Assembly (NCBI RefSeq): GCF_014697355.1
Contig: NZ_JACJRQ010000016.1
Location: forward strand, 1-64,000
DNA length: 64,000 nt
Direction: 5' to 3'
Source of the DNA: Nostoc calcicola FACHB-3891
GTDB lineage: Bacteria; Cyanobacteriota; Cyanobacteriia; Cyanobacteriales; Nostocaceae
The position numbers were made by a program, and so were the translations under genes. Below are positions 43,399 through 52,300 of this stretch, in pieces (position 1 is the stretch's first letter; the number at the start of each line of letters is the position of its first letter). A model generated the notes under the pieces. The model had not been told where the DNA came from. It made no database searches and saw nothing but the letters and a program-made list of their open reading frames with translations.

Positions 43399-45233
43399 CC
43401 ATCAATCGGTTTACTATACTTAGCCACTAAAGTAGCTAAAAGTGGTAAATCAATCGGTTTAGAAATATAGTCATTGACTCCAGCTGCTAGACAAGTTTCG
43501 CGATCGCCTTTCATCGCCATTGCTGTTTGAGCAATCACTGGAATATTTTGATACTGGGGATTTTCTTGTAGTTCCTGCACCAACTTCAGACCATTTCCAT
43601 CTGGCAGGTAAACATCCATTAAAATTACTGCTGGCTCTAGCTGTCTTAAAGCTTCCCACATTTTTGCAGCGCTCTTGACCCAAGTCACTTGATATCCCAA
43701 TTTAGATAGATAAATTTGCATCAAATCACCGTTGGGTAAGTCATTTTCTACCAGCAATATCTGAGGAGACGGACTAGGAGTCACAACCAAATCAGATAAA
43801 AAATATTTTGGTTGCCCTGCTTCCCCTACTTCCCCTGCTTCCCCTGCTTCCCCTGCTTCCCTCAAAGGAAGCACCAGCGTAAAACGCGAGCCACGATTTA
43901 GTTCAGATTCCACTTTCACCGAACCACCATGAATTTCGGCGAGTTTGCGAGTCACAGCTAAACCCAGACCAGTACCTTCAACACCAGCTACAGCGTTGGC
44001 AATTTGGAAATAAGGATGAAACAGTTGAGCTTGGTCTGCTTGGGACATACCAGCACCAGTATCCCAGACTGTAAAATGCACAAATACACCTTCGCAAGCA
44101 ACCTGTAAGCCAACACTTCCTTTGCTGGTGAACTTTAAAGCATTGAAGAGTAAATTCAACAGCATTTGCTTGAGTCGTAAGGGGTCGGCTACTAAAGTTG
44201 TGATGTCAGGGTCGAGTTCTAGGAGTAGTTTCAAACCTTTGTTAGCGGCTTTCTCCTTCACCAACGCTAAAACATTGCTACACAGCAGTGGCAGATCTAC
44301 TGTTTCCCACTGTACTTCCAGCTGGTTAGCTTCAATTTTAGAGAGATCCAAAATATCATTAATCAGAGCTAGCAAGTGCTTGCCACTAGACTGAATGATA
44401 TTTAAATACTCTTGCTGACGTTCTCTACTGGGTTCGTAGCCTTGAGCTAACAGCAAGTGAGTAAACCCAATAATCGAGCTCAGCGGTGTGCGAATTTCAT
44501 GACTGGTGTTTGCTAAAAACTGATTTTTGAGTTGATTAGTACGCTCTAGTTCTTGATTAGAGCTACTTAACTTTTCATACCGTTGCTGCCAAGATACTAT
44601 GTGCCTTAGTTGGATCAAAGCTGTAGTACACTGCTTAGCAGACCTGGCCATCAATTGCGATGCGAGCTGAGCTTGCGATCCTATGAGTGGCTCAGAATCA
44701 GACCCTAGCGATGCCGTGGCAATAACTAGCCAGCCAATGACACCGCCAGAATCATCAGCTAACCGCCAAGCATTCGGTGTTGGTTGATTCTCAAGCTGCT
44801 GCAAATCTTTGAGTTCTATGGTCTGTTCCAATTTCAACGGCAGTTTTTTCCCCGCTGTCAGCGTCACTTCTAACAGTGGAGATTTTGAGCCGGAAAATGG
44901 GGAACGAGAAACATAGCAAACTTTCGCAAATGTTTTGTGTGGCTCAAGCAGAGCGACGCCTACGGCAAATTGGACGAACGCTAGATGACTGGTGTCCACA
45001 GCAGTGTTAATTTCATTGACCACAGTTTGAAAAATTTCTGCTTCTGCGGCTAGTGCCTGTGAGACAGTATTACAAGCAGAAAGCAGGAAATTATTAAGGC
45101 GACTTTGCAACTGGTTTAAGCTTTTCTCCAGCCACAAGTCGGCGCGAAGTTGCTGAATTGTTGTCAAAAGTTTTGGCGTTGCATCTATCTGTGAGTTCTG
45201 TTCTGGTAAGCTTGAATACTGCTGCATGGTCAA
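43392..45233 (-). CDS. Hybrid sensor histidine kinase with C-terminal receiver
   Basis: A 613-aa cytoplasmic hybrid kinase with no membrane helices. N-terminal residues about 20-210 form a GAF-like sensor module (ACNTVSQALAAEAEIFQTVV, GVIGWLVIATASLGS). The HisKA H-box is FLANTSHEIRTPLSSIIGFT near 240. The HATPase has N-box LLFNALKFTSKG, DTGAGM and GTGLGLAVT. A linker of EAGEAGEAGE-type repeats lies at about 465-480. The receiver occupies about 490-610 (LLVENDLPN, phospho-Asp in VILMDVYLPDGNG, Lys in YISKPID). The linker is coded by a TTCCCCTGC tandem repeat, and the last residues (DGE-stop) by another C/T repeat. Target unknown. Confidence 0.9.
   Translation of the reverse strand: MTMQQYSSLPEQNSQIDATPKLLTTIQQLRADLWLEKSLNQLQSRLNNFLLSACNTVSQALAAEAEIFQTVVNEINTAVDTSHLAFVQFAVGVALLEPHKTFAKVCYVSRSPFSGSKSPLLEVTLTAGKKLPLKLEQTIELKDLQQLENQPTPNAWRLADDSGGVIGWLVIATASLGSDSEPLIGSQAQLASQLMARSAKQCTTALIQLRHIVSWQQRYEKLSSSNQELERTNQLKNQFLANTSHEIRTPLSSIIGFTHLLLAQGYEPSRERQQEYLNIIQSSGKHLLALINDILDLSKIEANQLEVQWETVDLPLLCSNVLALVKEKAANKGLKLLLELDPDITTLVADPLRLKQMLLNLLFNALKFTSKGSVGLQVACEGVFVHFTVWDTGAGMSQADQAQLFHPYFQIANAVAGVEGTGLGLAVTRKLAEIHGGSVKVESELNRGSRFTLVLPLREAGEAGEAGEVGEAGQPKYFLSDLVVTPSPSPQILLVENDLPNGDLMQIYLSKLGYQVTWVKSAAKMWEALRQLEPAVILMDVYLPDGNGLKLVQELQENPQYQNIPVIAQTAMAMKGDRETCLAAGVNDYISKPIDLPLLATLVAKYSKPIDGE
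43808..43862. repeat. TTCCCCTGC tandem repeat inside the hybrid kinase gene
   Basis: Five to six imperfect 9-bp units, in frame on the minus strand, encode the EAG repeats that separate the HATPase domain from the receiver. Confidence 0.88.
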
Positions 45234-45554
45234 CTAGACCGCTGAACAAGTTTAGCTTCGCATAAAAATCCGAATAGGATTTTATGTATGTGGGCGGGCA
45301 ATCCTTTTTTATTTATAAACCATAACTTATGGTGTCGGGTTTAGCACCTAAACCACAAAAAAATATTGTATGAAGGACTCACCTAAGAATTCAGGAGTCA
45401 GAATTCAGGAGCCAGAATAGTTAAATAATTACAATAACTTATGATGAATGAACATACTAATCATACTAAACTCCTTACAAATTCTGACTTTTGAGTTCTG
45501 AGTTCTGAATTCTTGCAGACTGACCTAAAATTTTTTCAAAGCAACTTCAGACTT
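45234..45554. other. Intergenic region between divergent kinase and permease genes
   Basis: Contains AATTCAGGAGTCAGAATTCA and GAGTTCTGAGTTCTGAATTC inverted pairs (about 45388 and 45492). The frame of the permease remains open back to 45513 through this repeat, which is why the ATG at 45555 is preferred. Confidence 0.5.
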
Positions 45555-46421
45555 ATGGATACACAATTCGCCCAACTAATCGTCAATGGAATTGCAGTGG
45601 GAAGCATTATTGCTTTAGCCGCAGTTGGACTCACACTTACCTATGGAATTTTACGTCTATCTAATTTTGCTCATGGTGACTTTCTGACTTTAGGAGCTTA
45701 TCTCACTTGGCTGATCGACTCCATTGGAGTCAATATTTGGCTGTCCACGATCCTCGCAGCAGTGGGAACGGTAGCAGCAATGTTGTTATCAGAAAAGTTA
45801 CTCTGGTCAAGGATGCGCTTTATTCGTGCTACCTCCACTACGCTGATTATCATTTCTATCGGACTTGCCTTATTTCTTCGCAATGGAATTATTTTTATCT
45901 GGGGTGGCAAAAATCAAAATTACGATTTACCTGTTACCCCGGCTTTAGATATCTTCGGCTTGAAGGTGCCGCAAAATCAATTATTGGTATTGGGGTTGGC
46001 AGTATTAGCAATTTTGGGGCTGCACTATCTCCTGCAAAACACCAAAATTGGTAAAGCTATGCGAGCAGTCGCCGACGATCTAGACTTAGCTAGGGTTTCT
46101 GGTATCAATGTTGACCGAGTAATTTTCTGGACTTGGCTAATTGCTGGCACTCTTACATCCTTGGGCGGAAGTATGTACGGGTTGATTACAGCCGTGCGCC
46201 CGAATATGGGATGGTTCTTAATTTTACCATTATTTGCCTCAGTGATTTTGGGAGGGATTGGTAACCCCTACGGTGCGATCGCCGCAGCTTTTATCATTGG
46301 CATTGTCCAAGAAATTAGCACTCCTTGGCTGGGTTCTCAATATAAACAAGGCGTGGCACTGTTGATTATGATTTTGGTGCTGCTCATTCGTCCCAAAGGT
46401 TTATTCAAAGGAACTATTTGA
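45555..46421 (+). CDS. Branched-chain/neutral amino-acid ABC transporter permease (LivH type)
   Basis: LivH-type inner-membrane permease (288 aa from ATG 45555, MDTQFAQLIVNGIAVGS), about eight helices. Family segments: ALAAVGLTLTYGILRLSNFA followed by HGDFLTLGAYLT, the cytoplasmic loop KAMRAVADDLDLARVSGINV (contact site for the ATPase), and ILGGIGNPYGAIAAAFIIGI. In heterocystous cyanobacteria the same type (NatD) belongs to the N-I neutral amino-acid uptake system. The genes for the second permease, ATPases and binding protein are not here, so it is an orphan unless encoded elsewhere. It is convergent with psaX. Confidence 0.88.
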   Translation: MDTQFAQLIVNGIAVGSIIALAAVGLTLTYGILRLSNFAHGDFLTLGAYLTWLIDSIGVNIWLSTILAAVGTVAAMLLSEKLLWSRMRFIRATSTTLIIISIGLALFLRNGIIFIWGGKNQNYDLPVTPALDIFGLKVPQNQLLVLGLAVLAILGLHYLLQNTKIGKAMRAVADDLDLARVSGINVDRVIFWTWLIAGTLTSLGGSMYGLITAVRPNMGWFLILPLFASVILGGIGNPYGAIAAAFIIGIVQEISTPWLGSQYKQGVALLIMILVLLIRPKGLFKGTI

Positions 46422-46442
46422 GCAGCACCTATCCACTTCTAA

Positions 46443-46580
46443 CTACTCAATAATGTGGAAATACCAGGCTGCTACCAGGAAATTGATAGCTAACAAGAAC
46501 AGTGCCCAGCCTGTGCGAAAGGCGTAGGGAGGTTTAGCTCCACTGTCAGCAACTGCGGAATTCTTAGCTTTAGCAGTCAT
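46443..46580 (-). CDS. psaX: Photosystem I subunit PsaX
   Basis: A 45-aa single-span protein. After a hydrophilic N-terminus (MTAKAKNSAVADSGAKPP) come YAFRTGWALFLLAINFLVAA and WYFHIIE. This is nearly the sequence of PsaX of thermophilic cyanobacterial photosystem I (TYAFRTFWAVLLLAINFLVA), a small peripheral subunit that binds a chlorophyll at the trimer edge. A clear Shine-Dalgarno AGGAG lies 9-13 bp before the ATG. The gene is too short for usual gene-finding cut-offs. The stop is 21 bp from the stop of the convergent permease gene; lipA lies upstream on the same strand. Confidence 0.92.
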   Translation of the reverse strand: MTAKAKNSAVADSGAKPPYAFRTGWALFLLAINFLVAAWYFHIIE

Positions 46581-46670
46581 AATGCGGTTCTCCTAATGTC
46601 AGGACTTTTTAAGAAATACCAAATTATGTGTACCAATCCCCCAAATTCTTTAGAAATATTTGAAGTTGGG

Positions 46671-46832
46671 GATTGGGGACTGGGAAATGGGGACTGGGGA
46701 CTGGGGACTGGGGCATGGGGCATGGGGTAGGAGGAGCGAGGGGGAAACTAATAACTCCTAACTCCTAACTCCTAACTCCTAACTCCTAACTCCTAACTCC
46801 TAACTCCTAATTCCTAACTCCTAACTCCTAAC
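46671..46832. repeat. GGGGACT and CTAACTC heptad tandem repeats
   Basis: Two arrays in the psaX-lipA gap: GGGGACTGGGGACTGG (about 46675-46715) and CTCCTAACTCCTAACTCC (about 46748-46832). The second has the same unit as the array at 34317-34580. It ends 8 bp before the lipA stop. Confidence 0.9.
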
Positions 46833-46839
46833 TCAGCAC

Positions 46840-47754
46840 TCAAGACCCCACTCCCTCCTCTCCCGCATGATAGGAACTACGAACCAGAGGCCCGGAACGG
46901 ACGTGGCTGAATCCCATTTTCCATGCTAAGGAGCCGAGTCGATCGAATTCTTCTGGAGTCCAATATTTTTGGACTGGTAGATGCTCTAAAGAGGGACGCA
47001 TATACTGGCCGATAGTCAAGCGATCGCACCCCACAGCCCTTAAATCGGCCATTGCTTGGACGACTTCATCGGTAGTTTCTCCGTGTCCCAGCATCAAACC
47101 TGATTTGGTGGGAATTGTCGAATCCAGTTCTTTGACCATAGCTAGCACTCGTAAGGAGCGATCGTACTTGGCTCCCCGGCGCACTGGCCCGGTTAACCGT
47201 CGCACTGTTTCAATGTTGTGGTTGAAACAAGCCACTTTAGCTTTGACAATCATCGCTATCCGCTGGCGTTGGCCCGACTCCCCACTCCCCGCACCACCCC
47301 AAAAATCTGGGGTCAATACTTCAATTTGAGTTTCTGGGTTGAATTGGCGGATAGTGGCGATCGTCTTCACAAAATGCCCAGCACCTCCATCGGGCAAATC
47401 ATCACGGGCTACAGAAGTCAACACCACATAATGTAATCCTAACAGCTGCACCGCCTCGGCTACCTTTTGTGGTTCCTCTAAATCAATAGGCATTGGTGCA
47501 TGACCTTTATCTACTTGACAGAAAGCACAAGAGCGTGTGCAAGTAGGTCCCATCAATAAAAAAGTTGCAGTTTTTTGGGCGTAGCACTCTCCTCGATTAG
47601 GACAACGCCCTTCTTCGCAAATTGTGTGAATTTGGCGCTGTTTAATAATGCGTTGTACGGTAGAGATTTCGCTGGCTTTGCCAATGGGGCGACGCAACCA
47701 GCTAGGCATTGCCATAATTTCAGACTTGAGTTCGGCTTCTTGTGACGAAATCAT
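46840..47754 (-). CDS. lipA: Lipoyl synthase
   Basis: Radical SAM lipoyl synthase (304 aa), which inserts two sulfurs into octanoyl groups on lipoyl domains. The auxiliary 4Fe-4S cluster motif is [12 protein letters not shown] near residue 45. The radical SAM cluster is CTRSCAFC near 72. The C-terminal RSSYHAGE supplies the serine ligand. [13 protein letters not shown] (about 150) is a loop typical of one of the two LipA types in Nostoc-like genomes. The final residues (EEGVGS) and stop abut C/T repeats. An ATG at 47712 ([12 protein letters not shown]) is a possible shorter start. Confidence 0.95.
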   Translation of the reverse strand: MISSQEAELKSEIMAMPSWLRRPIGKASEISTVQRIIKQRQIHTICEEGRCPNRGECYAQKTATFLLMGPTCTRSCAFCQVDKGHAPMPIDLEEPQKVAEAVQLLGLHYVVLTSVARDDLPDGGAGHFVKTIATIRQFNPETQIEVLTPDFWGGAGSGESGQRQRIAMIVKAKVACFNHNIETVRRLTGPVRRGAKYDRSLRVLAMVKELDSTIPTKSGLMLGHGETTDEVVQAMADLRAVGCDRLTIGQYMRPSLEHLPVQKYWTPEEFDRLGSLAWKMGFSHVRSGPLVRSSYHAGEEGVGS

Positions 47755-48061
47755 CTAAAAATCTCCGGGAGTGTCGAAACGGCGTATCTTCGTAAAATGC
47801 GGATGTGCAGTCACGTGGAAAAAAAACTCTTTGTGTGGCCCTGTCCGTGATGCCCTAGATCGAGGCTAAAGCTTTAAATATCACAATGACACAAATTTAA
47901 AAGAACACAAAAAAGTTTTGCAAAACACGTCTAGTAGTGTCATTTATACCGAAATATACTATCCCCCAATTCATAGATATTTTGTATATAGTGGGAGAAT
48001 TCTCAAGGACAATCGGCAAAGCCGCTATTTACACTTAAAGTTTCTGTTAGAGCGAACAGTC

Positions 48062-48724
48062 GTGGCAAGCAATAAAATTTTAGTTATCGATGACACTACA
48101 GTTGTCAGGGTAAAAGTACGAGAAATGTTGCCTCCGGGCAATTTTGAGGTACTGGAAGCAAAAGACGGTGTGGAAGGACTAAATTTCATTCTTCAGGAAA
48201 AACTCAGCCTAATTATGCTAGATTTCCTGTTGCCTAAAATGAGTGGCTGGGAAGTTTTCCAGCAAGTTCAAGCCCACCCAGAGTTAAGGAAAATTCCTTT
48301 AGTGATCATGTCTGGTCGCAAAGAGGAGGTGACTGAAAAAATCCCGGAACCATTTGAATATTTTGAATTTCTGGGCAAGCCTTTCGATCAAAAGCAACTA
48401 ATTGGCGCGATTAAGTTAGCTATGACAAAAGCGAAACAGCCACGCCCAGAACTAGTTGCAGTAGGAGCAGCTGCTGCTAAAAATGGTACTGTCACAACCT
48501 CTAGTGTTACCAGTGCTACGGTAGCTACTTCTAGTGAGACAAATAGCATAGCAACAGCCCCAGCTCCCGCAAATACTACAATACCAAGCTCTACTTCCCC
48601 AGGAGTCTCCCAGGCAGAAATTGAGGCGTTGAACGATAAAATTGCGAAAATGCAAGCAGAAATAGAGGGCTTGAAGAAGCAGCTGACTCAGGTTGTGACT
48701 TTTATTAAACAAAAAATCAAATAA
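48062..48724 (+). CDS. Response regulator with C-terminal coiled coil
   Basis: Single receiver-domain regulator, 220 aa from GTG 48062 (VASNKILVIDDTTVVRVKVR); the frame is open from a TTG at 47918, but that extension is AT-rich and unlike the family. Receiver residues are complete: acidic pair VIDD, phospho-Asp in LIMLDFLLPKMSGWEV near residue 54, Thr/Ser in VIMSGRKEE and Lys in FLGKPFD. A long Ala/Thr/Ser-rich linker follows, then a coiled coil (AEIEALNDKIAKMQAEIEGL). It has no DNA-binding output, so it probably acts by protein contacts. A terminator follows at 48977. Confidence 0.83.
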   Translation: MASNKILVIDDTTVVRVKVREMLPPGNFEVLEAKDGVEGLNFILQEKLSLIMLDFLLPKMSGWEVFQQVQAHPELRKIPLVIMSGRKEEVTEKIPEPFEYFEFLGKPFDQKQLIGAIKLAMTKAKQPRPELVAVGAAAAKNGTVTTSSVTSATVATSSETNSIATAPAPANTTIPSSTSPGVSQAEIEALNDKIAKMQAEIEGLKKQLTQVVTFIKQKIK

Positions 48725-49307
48725 GCTAAAACACATTTAAATTGCATAACTACTTCATCTGACTGTCCTTGGCCATTGGTCAAAGGACAAATGACTAAGG
48801 ACAAACGACAGTCTTCAAGAGAATACGCAAGTTGGACACAAATTAGCTTAGAATTGGCGATCGCTATTATCCTCTGCACCTTCAATTACGAATTAATAAT
48901 TACTAATTACTTGGTCAGGGTGGGAGGATATTATTAACCTCAGTTGCTAGTCTAGCAAAGCATCCCTAGACCCATTAACCCTGCTATGTTCTTTACTTAA
49001 AGAATATGGCAGGGTTTTTGTTATTTATATGATGAATATTTTACAGCAATGCTGATAGTTAATTCCCGCCAAAAAGCGGGCATTTAAAATATTAATGATA
49101 TATATCAGCTATTAATATAGCTGTCAAATCTAACTATTTTATCCTAAAAATAAAGTTTTTATAATTAGAAAATTATAGATAAAACACTAGATTTAAAATT
49201 ATATTTATAAATACAAAGTAAACAAGAATTTTTATATTTTTTGATAACGATAGTCTGAACACGGGAATACTAAGCCATAGAAATAAAAATTATGAGCATA
49301 GGTTGCA
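48725..49307. other. Intergenic region upstream of the giant kinase
   Basis: Holds GTCAAAGGACAAATGACTAA-type short repeats, the terminator at 48977 and a very AT-rich 250-bp leader. No gene was recognised. Confidence 0.5.
48977..49020 (+). terminator. Terminator downstream of the response regulator
   Basis: Outer stem AACCCTGC / GCAGGGTT and inner stem ATTCTTTA-like pairing (TTCTTTACTTAAAGAA), followed by TTTTTG. It is strong in shape but 250 bp past the stop. Confidence 0.75.
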
Positions 49308-52300
49308 ATGTCAGTAGTACTAGATACACTATATGCGTTTCCTGGCTATCGCATCACTGAGCAAATTTACTCAGGCAGCAAAACCTTAGTTTATCGCGGT
49401 ATTAGGGAACAAGACCAAAAATTAGTCGTCCTCAAATTGATGCGAAATGAATATCCTACATTCGGAGAAATTGCCCAGTTTCGCAATCAATATATCATTA
49501 CTAAAAACCTAGATATTCCTGGTATAGTCAAAACGTATAGCTTAGATAATTACCGTAACAGCTACATCCTAGTGATGGAAGATTTTGGTGGCATTTGCCT
49601 ACAAAAATGGCGCCTGGAAGACAAGGATAAGAAAGAAAATAAGATTTTGCTAAATGAGTTTTTCAACATTGCTATTAAAATTGCTTCGATTCTTGAAGGG
49701 CTACACGGCAATCGCATTATTCACAAAGATATCAAACCTGCCAATATTCTGATTAACCCAACCACCAATGAGATAAAAATCATCGATTTTAGTATTGCCA
49801 CACTCCTGCCCAGAGAAATTCAATTTCTCACAAATCCCAATGTTTTAGAAGGCACTCTGGCTTATATTTCGCCAGAACAAACTGGCAGGATGAACCGAGG
49901 TATTGACTACCGCACTGATTTTTATTCTCTTGGTGTCACCTTCTTTGAACTCCTTACCGGACAGTTACCCTTCACCAGCAAAGATCCGATAGAGTTAGTT
50001 TACTCTCACATTGCCAAACAACCGCTAAAAGCCAGCCGGATTAACTCCAATATTCCCGCAGTTCTGTCTGATATTATCAGCAAACTGATGGCAAAAAATG
50101 CCGAAGACCGCTATCAAAGTGTCTTGGGGTTAAAGCATGATTTGGAAGTGTGTCAAAAGCAGTGGCAAGAGACAGGAAATATTCCATCTTTTAAATTAGG
50201 CGATCGCGACATCTCAGACCGTTTTGTAATCCCCGAAAAACTCTATGGTCGGCAACATGAAGTTGAAACTCTACTTGCTGCTTTTGAGCGAGTTGCTAAT
50301 CCCCTTGAATCTGATGCCAGATCCTATTCTGCTGGTTCTGCGTTGGTGCAGCCTCCCGTAGGAAAGGAATATAACTCAGCAGAACTGACACCACTTGCTT
50401 TGGGACAGGAAACCTCTTCAACCCAGTGGCTCCCCAGACGAGTGTCTGCCCCTAGACAGGGGGGAGTGAGAGGCGTAGAAATGATATTAGTTGCGGGTTT
50501 CTCTGGTATTGGTAAAACTGCCGTAGTCAACGAAGTCCACAAACCCATCGTCCGCCAGCGGAGTTACTTTATCAAAGGAAAATTCGATCAGTTTCAACGT
50601 GACATTCCCTTATCAGGATTGGTGCAAGCTTTTCGAGATTTAATCGGGCAACTCCTTTCAGAAACTGATGCCCAAATTCACCAATGGAAAGCTAAGATTC
50701 TCCGGGAATTGGGTACACAAACTCAGGTAATTATTGATGTAATTCCTGAACTCGAACAGATTATTGGCAAGCAGTCTCAGGTTACAGAACTCCGTGGAAG
50801 TGCTGCCCAAAATCGTTTTAATTTATTGTTCAAAAAATTTATTCAAATCTTCACTACTAAAGAACATCCCCTCGTTATCTTTCTCGATGACCTACAATGG
50901 GCAGATACCGCTTCTTTGAGATTAATTCAGTTATTAATGTGTGAAAGTAGCTTGTCTGATATTTCAGAAGAAACAGACGAAATAACTGAAATTAAGAAAG
51001 GTTTATTATTAATTGGTTCCTATCGAGATAATGAAATTTCAAAAGCACATCCGCTTTATTTAACATTACAAGAGATTGAACAAGCAGGCGCAACTATTAG
51101 TACTATTACCCTAGCACCCTTAAATCAGGGTGATTTGAATCATTTAATTGCTGATACTCTTCACTGTCCGGAATTAGTTGCTGTTCCTCTGACTCAGATG
51201 GTGTTTGCCAAAACTAAAGGCAACCCATTCTTTTTTATTCAATTCCTCAAGTCTTTATACGATGAAGGGCTAATTGTATTAAACTTTGATATTGGTTATT
51301 GGCAGTATGATATTTGTAAAATAAAAGAATTAGTTTTGACGGATGATGTGGTAGAGTTTATCGCAATTCAAATAGAGAAGCTACCAATAAATACCCAAAA
51401 AGTATTAAAACTTGCTGCTTGTATCGGTAACCAATTTGACTTAAAAAGTTTAGCGATCGTTCACGAAAAATCTGTAGTAGATACAGCATCAGACTTGTGG
51501 CAAGCATTACTTGATGGACTAATTTTACCACAAAGTGAAATTTACAACATTTTCCCAGCAGATAATACGAATCAAGAGTTAATTGTTCAGGGAATAGAAT
51601 CTACACAGTTTGCAAGTATTAATTTACAAATACCTAAATATAAATTCGTACATGACCGGGTACAGCAAGCCGCTTATTCTTTAATACCCGAAGAACAAAA
51701 AAAGCCAATTCACTTAAAAATTGGGCTACTGTTATTGAGTAATACTCCAGTTGCAGAACAGGAAGAAAGGATTTTTGAGCTTGTTAATCAGTTTAATATT
51801 GCAGTAGAATTCATATCCCATCAAGCTAAGCGAAATGAACTAGCCCAAATGAATTTAATTGCTGGACGTAAAGCTTTAGCATCAACAGCTTATCCAACTG
51901 CGGTTAAATATTTAAGTACCGGCATCCAACTATTGGCAGCTGATAGTTGGGAAACAAAACATCATCTCACCTTAGCTTTATATGAGACTGCTACAGAAGC
52001 AGCATATTTAGCTGGCAACTTTGAACAGATGGAGCAATTAGCAGAAATGGTGCTGGTACGTAAACCACTGCTAGAAAAAATAAAAGTTTATGAAGTTAAA
52101 ATTCAAGCTTATGGAGCGCAGAACCAAGCACTGGAAGCTGTAAATACTGGACTCAATTTTTTGAAACTTTTGGGAGTGGAATTTCCTCAACATCCAAGTG
52201 AATCTGATATTCAGTTAGCAATGGCAGAATTAGCATCAAATCTCAATGGGAGGCATATTCAGGACTTAATTAATCTGCCAGATATGATAGATCTCCAGCA

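Noticed and set aside
47918-48061. 48-codon N-terminal extension of the response regulator
   Set aside because: It begins at a TTG, is AT-rich and lies ahead of a normal receiver start (GTG at 48062, VASNKILVIDD). More likely a leader than protein.
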